From: Nonomuraea guangzhouensis
GTDB lineage: Bacteria > Actinomycetota > Actinomycetes > Streptosporangiales > Streptosporangiaceae
Length of the DNA: 64,000 nucleotides
Assembly: GCF_019396345.1 (NCBI RefSeq)
Contig: NZ_JAHKRM010000046.1
Span: forward strand, 28,903-92,902
Direction: 5' to 3'
Shown one piece after another: positions 54,787 through 62,106 of this stretch. A program made the position numbers and the translations under genes. Below the pieces are notes generated by a model that was given only the letters and a program-made list of their open reading frames with translations, was not told the DNA's origin and did no database searches. Every line of letters starts with the position of its first letter. Positions within the stretch are counted from its first letter, which is position 1.

Positions 54787-56652
54787 GTGGCGAGAGTGAC
54801 GTTCCGCGAGCGGGCGCGGTACTGGTTCGACAACACCATGTCGAGGGGCACGGTCTCACTGATCGGCTGGCTGGCCGTGGTGTCGTCCGGGCTCATCGCG
54901 GTGGTCGCCGGGCTCACACTCTGGCTGGCTCCGGAGGAGCCCGAGGGCGTCGGCGGCCCAGGCCAGGTGATGTGGATCGCGCTCATGCACGCGCTCACCC
55001 CGAGCAAGGTGGCCAGCGACAAGGGGTCGGTCGCCTATATGGCGGTGATGTTCGCCGGGTCGCTCGGCGGCATCTTCATCGTCAGCATGCTCGTCGGCCT
55101 GCTGTCCAACGGCCTCAAGCAGAAGGTCGACCGGCTGCGCAGGGGCCGCTCCCGCATCGTCGAGTCCGGGCACACGGTGGTGCTCGGCTGGTCGGACCAG
55201 GTGTTCACGATCGTCGCCGAGCTGGTCAAGGCGCACGCCAGCCAGCCGGGCTCGATCATCGCCGTACTGGCCGAACACGACAAGCTGGCCATGGAGGAGG
55301 ACATCCGCGACCACGTCGGCGACCTGGGCCGGACCCGCCTGGTCTGCCGCACGGGACGTCCCACCGAGTCGCGTGACCTCAACCTGATGAACCTGGCCGC
55401 CGCCAGGTCCGTGGTCGTGCTCTCGCCTGAGGGCGAGGACCCTGACGCGCACGTCATCAAGATCCTGCTCGCCCTGGCCAAGCGCCCGGGAATCCGCCCG
55501 CCGGTCGTCGCCGCCATCGCCGCCAGCCGCAACATCGCCGCCGCCCGCCTGGCCGGCGGCAAGGACGTCCACCTGGTCGACTCCGACGACACCGCCGCCC
55601 GGCTCATCGTCCAGTCGTCGCGCCAGTCGGGCATGTCCGTCGTCTGCATGGACCTGCTGAACTTCGACGGCGGCGAGATCTACCTGCGCTCCGGAACGGA
55701 ACTCGCGGGCAGCACGTACGGCGAGGCGCTGCACGCCTACGAGACGGCCACCGTCATCGGACTGCGCAGACCCACCGGAGTCGTGCTGAACCCACCCATG
55801 GACACCGTCATCGAAGCCGGCGACCAGGTCGTCGTCATCGCGCACGACGACTCCGCCATCCGGCTCGCCACCGGCACGCCCGCCCTCGACGAGACCGCGC
55901 TCACCGTCGCCGGCAGCCCCGAAGCCGAACCCGAGCGCACGCTGCTGCTCAACTGGAACGGCCGGGCCGGCCAGATCGTCCACTACCTCGACGCCTACGT
56001 CGCTCCCGGCTCCGTCCTGGAGATCGCCGCCGACCACCCCAAGGCCGGGACCGGCCTGTCGGACCTGGCCAACCTCACCGTGAACGTCAAGGAGTGCGAC
56101 ACCACGGACCGTTACGCGCTCGAGTCGCTCGGCGTCGGCCTCTTCCAGCACGTCATCGTCCTGTCGGACGACCGCTACAAGCCGCACCACGCCGACACCC
56201 GCACGCTCATGACGCTGCTGCAGCTCCGCGACATGCAGAGCGCGCTGGGCGAGCACTACTCGATCGTCAGCGAGATGCACGACGAGAACAACCGCGCCCT
56301 CGCCGAGGTGACGGAGGCCGACGACATCGTGATCAGCGACACGGTGATCGGCCTCCTGCTGGCGCAGCTCGCGGAGAACCGCCATCTGGCGGACGTGTTC
56401 GGCTACCTGTTCGACTCGCACGGGTCGGAGATCTATCCGCGCCCGGCCGGGTCCTACGTCGCGTCGGGTACGCGGGTCACGTTCTCGACGGTCATCGAAG
56501 CGGCGCGGCGCCGTGGGGAGACCGCCATCGGCTACCGCAACACCTCGGCCATCAACATCCCGCCGCACTACGGCATCGTCCTCAACCCGTCGAAGTCCGA
56601 GCCCATCGTCCTGAACCGGCAGGACGCGGTCATCGTCCTGGCCGAACGCTGA
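54787..56652 (+). CDS. CASTOR/POLLUX-like ion channel
   Basis: 621 residues from GTG 54787, with GGGGAGG upstream. Two membrane helices (VSLIGWLAVVSSGLIAVVAGLTLWL and YMAVMFAGSLGGIFIVSMLVGLLSNGL) flank a pore-like segment. Two cytoplasmic nucleotide-binding/RCK-like domains follow (HTVVLGWSDQVFTIVAELV; RTLLLNWNGRAGQIVHYLD). The whole matches bacterial homologues of the plant CASTOR/POLLUX channels. It would gate cation flow in response to a ligand. Divergent kinase gene shares the 85-bp promoter spacer. Confidence 0.9.
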   Translation: MARVTFRERARYWFDNTMSRGTVSLIGWLAVVSSGLIAVVAGLTLWLAPEEPEGVGGPGQVMWIALMHALTPSKVASDKGSVAYMAVMFAGSLGGIFIVSMLVGLLSNGLKQKVDRLRRGRSRIVESGHTVVLGWSDQVFTIVAELVKAHASQPGSIIAVLAEHDKLAMEEDIRDHVGDLGRTRLVCRTGRPTESRDLNLMNLAAARSVVVLSPEGEDPDAHVIKILLALAKRPGIRPPVVAAIAASRNIAAARLAGGKDVHLVDSDDTAARLIVQSSRQSGMSVVCMDLLNFDGGEIYLRSGTELAGSTYGEALHAYETATVIGLRRPTGVVLNPPMDTVIEAGDQVVVIAHDDSAIRLATGTPALDETALTVAGSPEAEPERTLLLNWNGRAGQIVHYLDAYVAPGSVLEIAADHPKAGTGLSDLANLTVNVKECDTTDRYALESLGVGLFQHVIVLSDDRYKPHHADTRTLMTLLQLRDMQSALGEHYSIVSEMHDENNRALAEVTEADDIVISDTVIGLLLAQLAENRHLADVFGYLFDSHGSEIYPRPAGSYVASGTRVTFSTVIEAARRRGETAIGYRNTSAINIPPHYGIVLNPSKSEPIVLNRQDAVIVLAER

Positions 56653-56927
56653 ACGGGGTCAGGGTCGCAGCGCGGGCCGTAACGGCGGGACGTGGCACCC
56701 GGTTCAGCCGATCGTGACGCGGTCCTGAGTTCGCTCGCGGGCAGTCCGCGGAAGCGGGGTCTGCTGCTACTGGATGTCCGTGATGAGCGAGGGTCTCGGG
56801 AACGCGCGGACGGGAGGCCCCGTCAACGGGCAGTGGACCTCGGCCCGGGGAAACAGCTGGTCTTCACCTGCAGGCAGAACTTCGTCAGCGTCTGTCCAAA
56901 GCGTTCCCTGCGGCGAACATCCGGCCA
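56653..56927. other. Intergenic region with possible hairpin
   Basis: 275 bp without a credible gene. CTGAACGGGGT (56649-56659) and ACCCGGTTCAG (56697-56707) are complementary with one mismatch and a 37-nt loop, a weak terminator candidate for the converging genes. Nothing else is recognised. Confidence 0.4.
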
Positions 56928-57638
56928 TCAAGGTCGGGGTCTGACCAGAGCGGCGAGCTCGGTCTCGACGACTTCGGCGGCGTAGGGGGCGGCGTCCGGG
57001 GTGATGGGGCGCAGCAGGCCGAACGCCTCCATGGACACGAGACCGTGCAGGCGCACGAACAGGTCGAGCCAGACGGCGAGGACCTCCGTCGGCACCTGCT
57101 GTTCGTGCCGTCCGGACCAGGTCTCGAGCTGTTCGGCGGTGCCCGGTGAGAGGTGGATGGCGCGCCGGTGCAGCGTGTCGCGGTCGAGGCGGCCTTCGGC
57201 GTAGGCGCGGGCGAGCAGCCCGAGGGCGAACCGGCCGATGCGGCTGCCGGCACGCACGGTGTCTTCCGGCGGCGCGACGTAGCCGGGGACCGGTGTGCCG
57301 TAGGCGAGCCCGAACTCGGCTGGGTGGGCCACCGCCCAGGCGCGGTACGCGTGCCAGACCCCACGCAGCGCGTCCCCCACGTCATCGTGCGCGCCGCCGG
57401 CTTCGACGGCGTCGGCGTGCTCGTCGAACGCGGTGACGATGAGGTCGGTCAGCAGCTCGTCGCGGCTCGGGAAGTAGCGGTAGAGGGCGGAAACGGCGAT
57501 CCCGACATCGCGGGCGACGGCGCGCAGGGACAGGCCGGCGGCGCCGGAGCGGCGCAATTCCTCGAGGGCGGCGGTCCGGATAGCGGCGAGCAGCTCCTGT
57601 CGGCGGCGGGCCCGCAGACCGGTGGAAGCGGTCGTCAT
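56928..57638 (-). CDS. TetR-family transcriptional regulator
   Basis: 236 residues from ATG 57638 (MTTASTGLRARRRQELLAAI). Helix-turn-helix GLSLRAVARDVGIAVSALYRYFPSRDELL; a TetR_C-type C-terminal region follows (WHAYRAWAVAHPAEFGLAYGTPVPGY). It is divergent from a membrane-protein gene with inverted repeats between. Likely represses that operon. Confidence 0.9.
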   Translation of the reverse strand: MTTASTGLRARRRQELLAAIRTAALEELRRSGAAGLSLRAVARDVGIAVSALYRYFPSRDELLTDLIVTAFDEHADAVEAGGAHDDVGDALRGVWHAYRAWAVAHPAEFGLAYGTPVPGYVAPPEDTVRAGSRIGRFALGLLARAYAEGRLDRDTLHRRAIHLSPGTAEQLETWSGRHEQQVPTEVLAVWLDLFVRLHGLVSMEAFGLLRPITPDAAPYAAEVVETELAALVRPRP

Positions 57639-57660
57639 CCCGTCATGGTCGCACAAAACG

Positions 57661-57722
57661 AGAACACTGTTCTTGACATGTCGGCAAAAGAGAACGATGC
57701 TCTCAACGAGAACATCGTTCTC
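57661..57722. promoter_or_regulatory. TetR operators and promoter of the membrane-protein operon
   Basis: GAGAACGATG (57690-57699) and CATCGTTCTC (57713-57722) are a perfect 10-bp inverted repeat with a 13-bp spacer. A second, shorter repeat AGAAC-ACT-GTTCT lies at 57661-57673. TTGACA (57673-57678) and GATGCT (57696-57701) form a plausible promoter that the main repeat overlaps. Shared GAGAAC units suggest one repressor. Confidence 0.72.
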
Positions 57723-57754
57723 CATTCTGTTCGGCCTTCTCGGGAGAGTCCCCC

Positions 57755-58717
57755 ATGACCACCCCCACACCGACGACGGCACCGACCGCCGTGCGCGACC
57801 TGTTCACCAACCGATGGCTGCTGCTGTTCCTCGCCGCCTGGGCGGCCGCCACCGTCTACATCCTCACGACCGACCGGTCCATGCTGCCGCTCAGCGACCA
57901 AGAGCCGATCGGGTACTTCTCCGGCATCGGCGGCGGCATCGTCAGCATCGCGTTCTTGTTCCTCCTCGCGCGGCGCCGCGCACCGCTCGATCACCGCAAC
58001 GCCCCCGACTTCCGCAACCCCGGCAAGGAGACCGCCGGGCTGCTGGCCTGGATGGCGGCGGTCCTGGCGGTCGGCAGCGTGTTCGGCATCCGCACCCACA
58101 TCGCCTTCGTCGGGCTCACCCCCGGCGCGCAGGCCGTCTGGGACCGGCAGACCCCTGCGACCACCCTGACCTGGGCGATCTTCAACTTCGTCACTCTCGC
58201 GGTGCTGCCGTACTGGTTCTTCCGCTACCGGCTGGGCTACCGCCCGGACAGCATGCTGCTGCGGTTCGACCGGCCGAAGGTGTGGATACCGTACTTCGCC
58301 CTCGTCGGGCTCCCGCCGATCTTCTTCGTCGCCACCCCGGAGTACTACACGACCTCCGTCACCGGGCACGCGCTCACCCTCGTGCTGTTCACCCTCGGGT
58401 CGTTCCTGCCCATCATGATCACGACCCAGTCGCTGCTGACCCCGCGGCTGTCGGTCCTGGCGCGGTCGTGGGTGACCGGATCGGTCCTGTCCGCCCTCGC
58501 GTACGGCGCCCTCAACATCACCGAGGCGTTCCTCGCGTGGGATTCGCCCGCGCAGGTCGCCTTGTCCCTCGCATGGTTCATGCAGGTCGCGTTCTGGGGT
58601 CTGGCGAAGGCCGTCACGACGCTGCGGACCGGCAACGCCTGGCTGCACATCGCGACCACCCACACCATCCACCTCGCCGAGGCCCCAGCCGTCGCGACCA
58701 CCTTCGACCTGCGATGA
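57755..58717 (+). CDS. Polytopic membrane protein of unknown function
   Basis: 320 residues with about eight membrane helices, the first at WLLLFLAAWAAATVYILTT. Conserved-looking loops are GYFSGIGGGIVSIAFLFLLARRR and ITEAFLAWDSPAQVALSLAWFMQVAFWG. I do not recognise a named family. Regulated by the divergent TetR gene, judging from the operators. Its stop overlaps the next small gene (ATGA). Confidence 0.78.
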   Translation: MTTPTPTTAPTAVRDLFTNRWLLLFLAAWAAATVYILTTDRSMLPLSDQEPIGYFSGIGGGIVSIAFLFLLARRRAPLDHRNAPDFRNPGKETAGLLAWMAAVLAVGSVFGIRTHIAFVGLTPGAQAVWDRQTPATTLTWAIFNFVTLAVLPYWFFRYRLGYRPDSMLLRFDRPKVWIPYFALVGLPPIFFVATPEYYTTSVTGHALTLVLFTLGSFLPIMITTQSLLTPRLSVLARSWVTGSVLSALAYGALNITEAFLAWDSPAQVALSLAWFMQVAFWGLAKAVTTLRTGNAWLHIATTHTIHLAEAPAVATTFDLR

Positions 58718-58995
58718 CGGCGACCCTGCTGGCCCACGCCGGGCACCTCGCACCCCACGGCGGCACCGAGGCGTTCATCGGGGTCGCGCTGCTGCTCGTA
58801 GGCGCGGCGACGGCACTGTGGCGGGCCCGCCGACGAGAGTGCTCGCGAGCCGGCCCGACAAAGGAACACTCGACCCTGAGCTTCTGCCGACGGCGGGCGG
58901 GTAACGGCGCGGACGGCCATAACGGCGGGAGACCTCTCACGACGGCGGGTGGACCCCACGCCGGCGGTGGACCCCCACACACACGAGGTCTCTGA
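58714..58995 (+). CDS. Small membrane protein
   Basis: 93 residues from an ATG overlapping the previous stop (ATGA). One hydrophobic helix (AFIGVALLLVGAATALWRA) is preceded by a His-rich stretch (LLAHAGHLAPHGG). The second half is Gly/Arg-rich and low-complexity, so the true protein may end earlier in related species. Translational coupling supports its reality. Confidence 0.55.
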   Translation: MTATLLAHAGHLAPHGGTEAFIGVALLLVGAATALWRARRRECSRAGPTKEHSTLSFCRRRAGNGADGHNGGRPLTTAGGPHAGGGPPHTRGL

Positions 58996-59127
58996 GTCGG
59001 ACCGGGACGGTCTTCGCTTGGGTGGTTCAGCGAGGTGGGCGCGCCTGTCATCGGTTTCGCATGATGGGTGTCATGTCGGGTCGATGACAATGCCGTCTGA
59101 CGCTGTTGGCACTCCTGGATCAGGCTG

Positions 59128-60432
59128 ATGGCTATGATTTCTCGCCATCCCAGACAGATCGACAAGTTACCCGCGGCAGCGCGCCGCCCGAAGCGGATCA
59201 TGGCCGCGGTGACCGCGCTGGCCGTGGCAGGCGTTCTGGCCACACCCGGCCCGGCCTCGGCGGCGACCGATCCAGCGCTCGACCGGCAGGCGCTGCGGCA
59301 GTCCCTCGATGCCGTCCACCAGGCCGGGATGTACGGCATCTACTCCGAAGTACGCGAAGCAGGCAAGACGTGGCAGGGAGCGGCGGGCGTCGCCGACGTG
59401 GTGACCCGCCGGCCGGTGCGACCCGACATGGTCCACCGAATCGGCAGCATCACCAAGACCTTCACCTCGGTGGCGATCCTCCAGCAGGTGGCGCGCGGCA
59501 CCATCGAGCTGGACGCGCCCGTGAACCGCTACCTGCCCGGCCTCATCCCCGGCGACCGCGGCCAGAAGATCACCGTACGGATGCTGCTCAACCACACCAG
59601 CCACATCGGCGACTACATCGCGGGTGCGTTCCCCTCGCTGCTGGAGGGCTCGGGCGCCAGTCTGGACGACAACCGGTTCCGTGAGTTCGCCCCGGAAGAG
59701 CTGGTCAAGTTCGCTCTCGCCGCGCCGCCGACCGGGGAGCCGGGTACGACGCCCGGATCGTACTCCAACGCCAACTACGTGATCGCGGGCCTGCTGCTGG
59801 CGAAGGTGACCGGCGTCAGCGCCGAGCAGTACATCACCCGCAACGTGATCCGCAAGGCGGGCCTGCGGCACACCTCCTTCCCTCGTACGCCGCAGATCCC
59901 CGGACCGCATTCCAAGGCCTACGAGTCCCTGTTCGGCTGGATCGACCCGCCACGCGACTACAGCGTCTACAACATGTCGTGGGCGAGCACCGCGGGCGCG
60001 GTCGTGTCCACCATGGACGACCTCAACCGGTTCTACCGGGCGCTGTTGCGCGGCGAACTGATCGGCGACGCCCAGCTCACCGAGATGCGGAAGACGCTGC
60101 CGGTCCTGGCGGGCGGCGTGGCGATCGACTACGGCCTCGGGATCTACTCCATCGACCTGCCCTGTGGACGGTTCTGGGGGCATGACGGCGGCGTGTTCGG
60201 CATGATCACGCAGTCGCTGTCCAGCCCGGACGGCAAGCGACAGTTGTCCTTCGGGATCAACCTGGCCAAGTACCAGCACCTCGACGACAACGGGAACATC
60301 GAACCGAGTCCGATCGACTTCGCCCTCGTGGACCACGTCCTGCTGGCGCTGTGCGGGCAGAGCGACGCAAGGACGTCGCAGGCGTCCCCGCTCGTCCTGT
60401 TCCCCACAGCGGGGCTGTCCGTCAAACGTTGA
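59128..60432 (+). CDS. Secreted serine hydrolase, class C beta-lactamase-like
   Basis: 434 residues. A signal peptide (RIMAAVTALAVAGVLATPGPASA) precedes the beta-lactamase-like fold. SxxK lies in GSITKTFTS, YxN in YSNANY and the HxG motif in GHDGGVFGM (in place of KTG). That set matches DD-peptidase and esterase relatives of class C enzymes. Probably acts outside the membrane on cell-wall peptides or an ester. A clean terminator overlaps its stop. Confidence 0.88.
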   Translation: MAMISRHPRQIDKLPAAARRPKRIMAAVTALAVAGVLATPGPASAATDPALDRQALRQSLDAVHQAGMYGIYSEVREAGKTWQGAAGVADVVTRRPVRPDMVHRIGSITKTFTSVAILQQVARGTIELDAPVNRYLPGLIPGDRGQKITVRMLLNHTSHIGDYIAGAFPSLLEGSGASLDDNRFREFAPEELVKFALAAPPTGEPGTTPGSYSNANYVIAGLLLAKVTGVSAEQYITRNVIRKAGLRHTSFPRTPQIPGPHSKAYESLFGWIDPPRDYSVYNMSWASTAGAVVSTMDDLNRFYRALLRGELIGDAQLTEMRKTLPVLAGGVAIDYGLGIYSIDLPCGRFWGHDGGVFGMITQSLSSPDGKRQLSFGINLAKYQHLDDNGNIEPSPIDFALVDHVLLALCGQSDARTSQASPLVLFPTAGLSVKR

Positions 60433-60441
60433 CGGACAGCC
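60413..60441. terminator. Terminator overlapping the serine hydrolase stop
   Basis: GGCTGTCCGTCAA (60413-60425) and TTGACGGACAGCC (60429-60441) form a perfect 13-bp stem with a 3-nt loop. It is between converging genes and may serve both. Confidence 0.8.
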
Positions 60442-60483
60442 GCCGCCAAGCGGCACCTCCCGGCGCCACCCCGGACCCGCCGG

Positions 60484-60816
60484 CTATCGCGGGGGCGGAG
60501 TGGTGTCGGGGTCCAGCTGGTCGTGGCGGGTGACCATGTCGATCAGCAGCCGGATCGGCAGGCCGGCCTCGGTCGGGTAGCGGAAGTGCTCATCAAGGTT
60601 GAGCTTGTAGTGGTTGCGCCGCCCGACCCGGTCGCGGGTGAGGTAGCCGGCCTGATGCAGGTCGGTCACGATGCCCTGCACGGTGCGTTCGGTGATGCCG
60701 ATGCCGTCGGCGATGTCGCGCATCCGCGCCTGCGGGTTGCGGGCGATCTCCAGCAGCACGCGGGCGTGATGGGTGAGGAATGTCCAGGCGGACGAACGGT
60801 CGTCGGATGCGCTCAC
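60484..60816 (-). CDS. Winged-helix transcriptional regulator
   Basis: 110 residues from a GTG start. The DNA-binding unit is TFLTHHARVLLEIARNPQARMRDIADGIGITERTVQGIVTDLHQAGYLTRDRVGRRNHYKLN, of the MarR/ArsR-like winged-helix fold. The C-terminal 30 residues are Pro-rich. It is divergent from a STAS gene, and a nested inverted repeat lies between. Confidence 0.82.
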   Translation of the reverse strand: MSASDDRSSAWTFLTHHARVLLEIARNPQARMRDIADGIGITERTVQGIVTDLHQAGYLTRDRVGRRNHYKLNLDEHFRYPTEAGLPIRLLIDMVTRHDQLDPDTTPPPR

Positions 60817-60900
60817 GGGTCTTCACCTTCTCCGCCCCCGGCGCGGTTGTCAGCGGCGGCGGGGCGGACCGAACCCTCTTTTCAGGAGATCCTATACGGA

Positions 60901-60956
60901 AGTGCCTTTCCGGTAACCCCCTTCGGGGATTACAGTCTAGAAGCGAGGAAGGCACT
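60901..60956. promoter_or_regulatory. Nested inverted repeat upstream of the STAS gene
   Basis: Outer arms AGTGCCTTTCC (60901-60911) and GGAAGGCACT (60947-60956) pair with one bulge. Inside, GTAA (60913-60916) pairs with TTAC (60930-60933) and CCCC (60917-60920) with GGGG (60925-60928). It is a candidate operator for the divergent winged-helix regulator, or a structured leader. Confidence 0.45.
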
Positions 60957-61002
60957 CCGCCTGCACTCGGCAGACCCCCCGGTTCCACCCCGAGAGGACG
61001 CC

Positions 61003-61032
61003 ATGACCGTCGTGCCGCCGCCGGCCCGCTGA
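61003..61032 (+). CDS. Nine-codon upstream ORF ahead of the STAS gene
   Basis: MTVVPPPAR, preceded by a good GAGAGG ribosome site, ends in TGA 18 nt before the STAS ATG and in the same frame. It has three consecutive Pro codons. Either a leader peptide or the original N-terminus of the STAS gene cut by a nonsense change (for example CGA to TGA). Confidence 0.4.
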   Translation: MTVVPPPAR

Positions 61033-61050
61033 GCAGCCCGTCAAGTCACC

Positions 61051-61422
61051 ATGCCGCCCTTGAGCCTGAACAGCCGGCGCCTGATCATCGGCACACTGAC
61101 CACCGTGACCGGCGAGGTGGACGCCACCAACGCCGCCCGGCTGGAGACCTACCTCGGCCAGCAGATCCGGCCCGGGGAGCCGCTGCTGCTCGACCTGAGC
61201 GGTCTCACCTTCCTGGACAGTCTGGGCCTGTACGTGCTGATACGCCTCAACGCGGCACTGCACGAACAAGGCGGCGCACTCCATCTGGCGGCCGTGCACG
61301 ACACACCGGCCCGCCTGCTGAAGCTCACCGGCGTCTGGATGACCATGAACATCCACGCGGGCGTGCAGCAGGCCATCACCAGCACGCAGGGCGAGCGGCT
61401 CCACCCGCAGGAGCCTGCTTAG
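61051..61422 (+). CDS. STAS-domain protein (anti-sigma antagonist-like)
   Basis: 123 residues from the ATG at 61051. STAS core with LLLDLSGLTFLDSLGLYVLIRL; the phosphorylatable Ser is in FLDSLG. No Shine-Dalgarno stands before this ATG, while a good one precedes an in-frame upstream ORF. No anti-sigma gene is adjacent. Its last 4 nt overlap the converging remnant. Confidence 0.8.
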   Translation: MPPLSLNSRRLIIGTLTTVTGEVDATNAARLETYLGQQIRPGEPLLLDLSGLTFLDSLGLYVLIRLNAALHEQGGALHLAAVHDTPARLLKLTGVWMTMNIHAGVQQAITSTQGERLHPQEPA

Positions 61423-61919
61423 TCGAGCTTGGACACCTGGTAATGGCTGATCAGACCGGCCATCCCGAGCGGCTGCGAGGCGTAGTAATCGACGATTCCC
61501 TGCCGTCCGACGCCGTACGGGTGCAGGCCCTGGAAGATCGCGTTCTCGGTGAAGCCGGCGGCGACGCGCTGGGGTTCGTGCGCGTCGACCGCGGACTTCC
61601 AGCGGTCCAGGACCTCGCGGAGAACGGTGACGAAGTGGGCCTGCTCGAGATAGACGATGGCCTCGACGACGTCGTCGATCTCCCCGGCGTTGGCCCGGAT
61701 GCCACGGGTCGCGTACTCGATGGCCAGCGCCTTGGTCACCGCGCTCAGACCGCCCTTGGTCAGTGAGGCGAGTGCCGAGGGCACCTGGGAGTTGGCGTAC
61801 TCGACCAGGGACGAGGAGATGTTCGCGAGGTGGCCGCCGATGCCCCGCTGAGACAGATCGCCGGGCACGGCGAGGATCTTGGGATCGTCGGGCGGGCGGA
61901 TGGAGCGGGAGGTCGCCAC
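61419..61919 (-). pseudogene. Chimeric remnant: short-chain dehydrogenase joined to SnoaL-like protein
   Basis: 166 codons. Residues about 30-75 carry SDR sequence (ANISSSLVEYANSQVPSALASLTKGGLSAVTKALAIEYATRGIRANA) but lack the Rossmann Gly motif and the canonical YxxxK context. It then jumps to GEIDDVVEAIVYLEQAHFVT, an SDR segment normally about 30 residues later. From about 100 on, DRWKSAVDAHEPQRVAAGFTENAIFQGLHPYGVG is a SnoaL/NTF2-like domain. At least two internal deletions are inferred, leaving an open frame but no plausible enzyme. Confidence 0.65.
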
Positions 61920-62106
61920 AACCCTGTAGCTGAGTTTGCGGTACGCAGCGTTCGGCGGTCGGTCGAGCCAGGGAAAGGCCCTGGTCGTGTGTTATCCGAG
62001 GGCTCGTGTGTCTGCTTTGGGCAAACCTTTGTCGGGCGAAGATGCGGGCCGCGATAATGCCGTTGTAGCGTGTACCGGGGCCAAACCGCGACAAAGGCGG
62101 GCAAAG

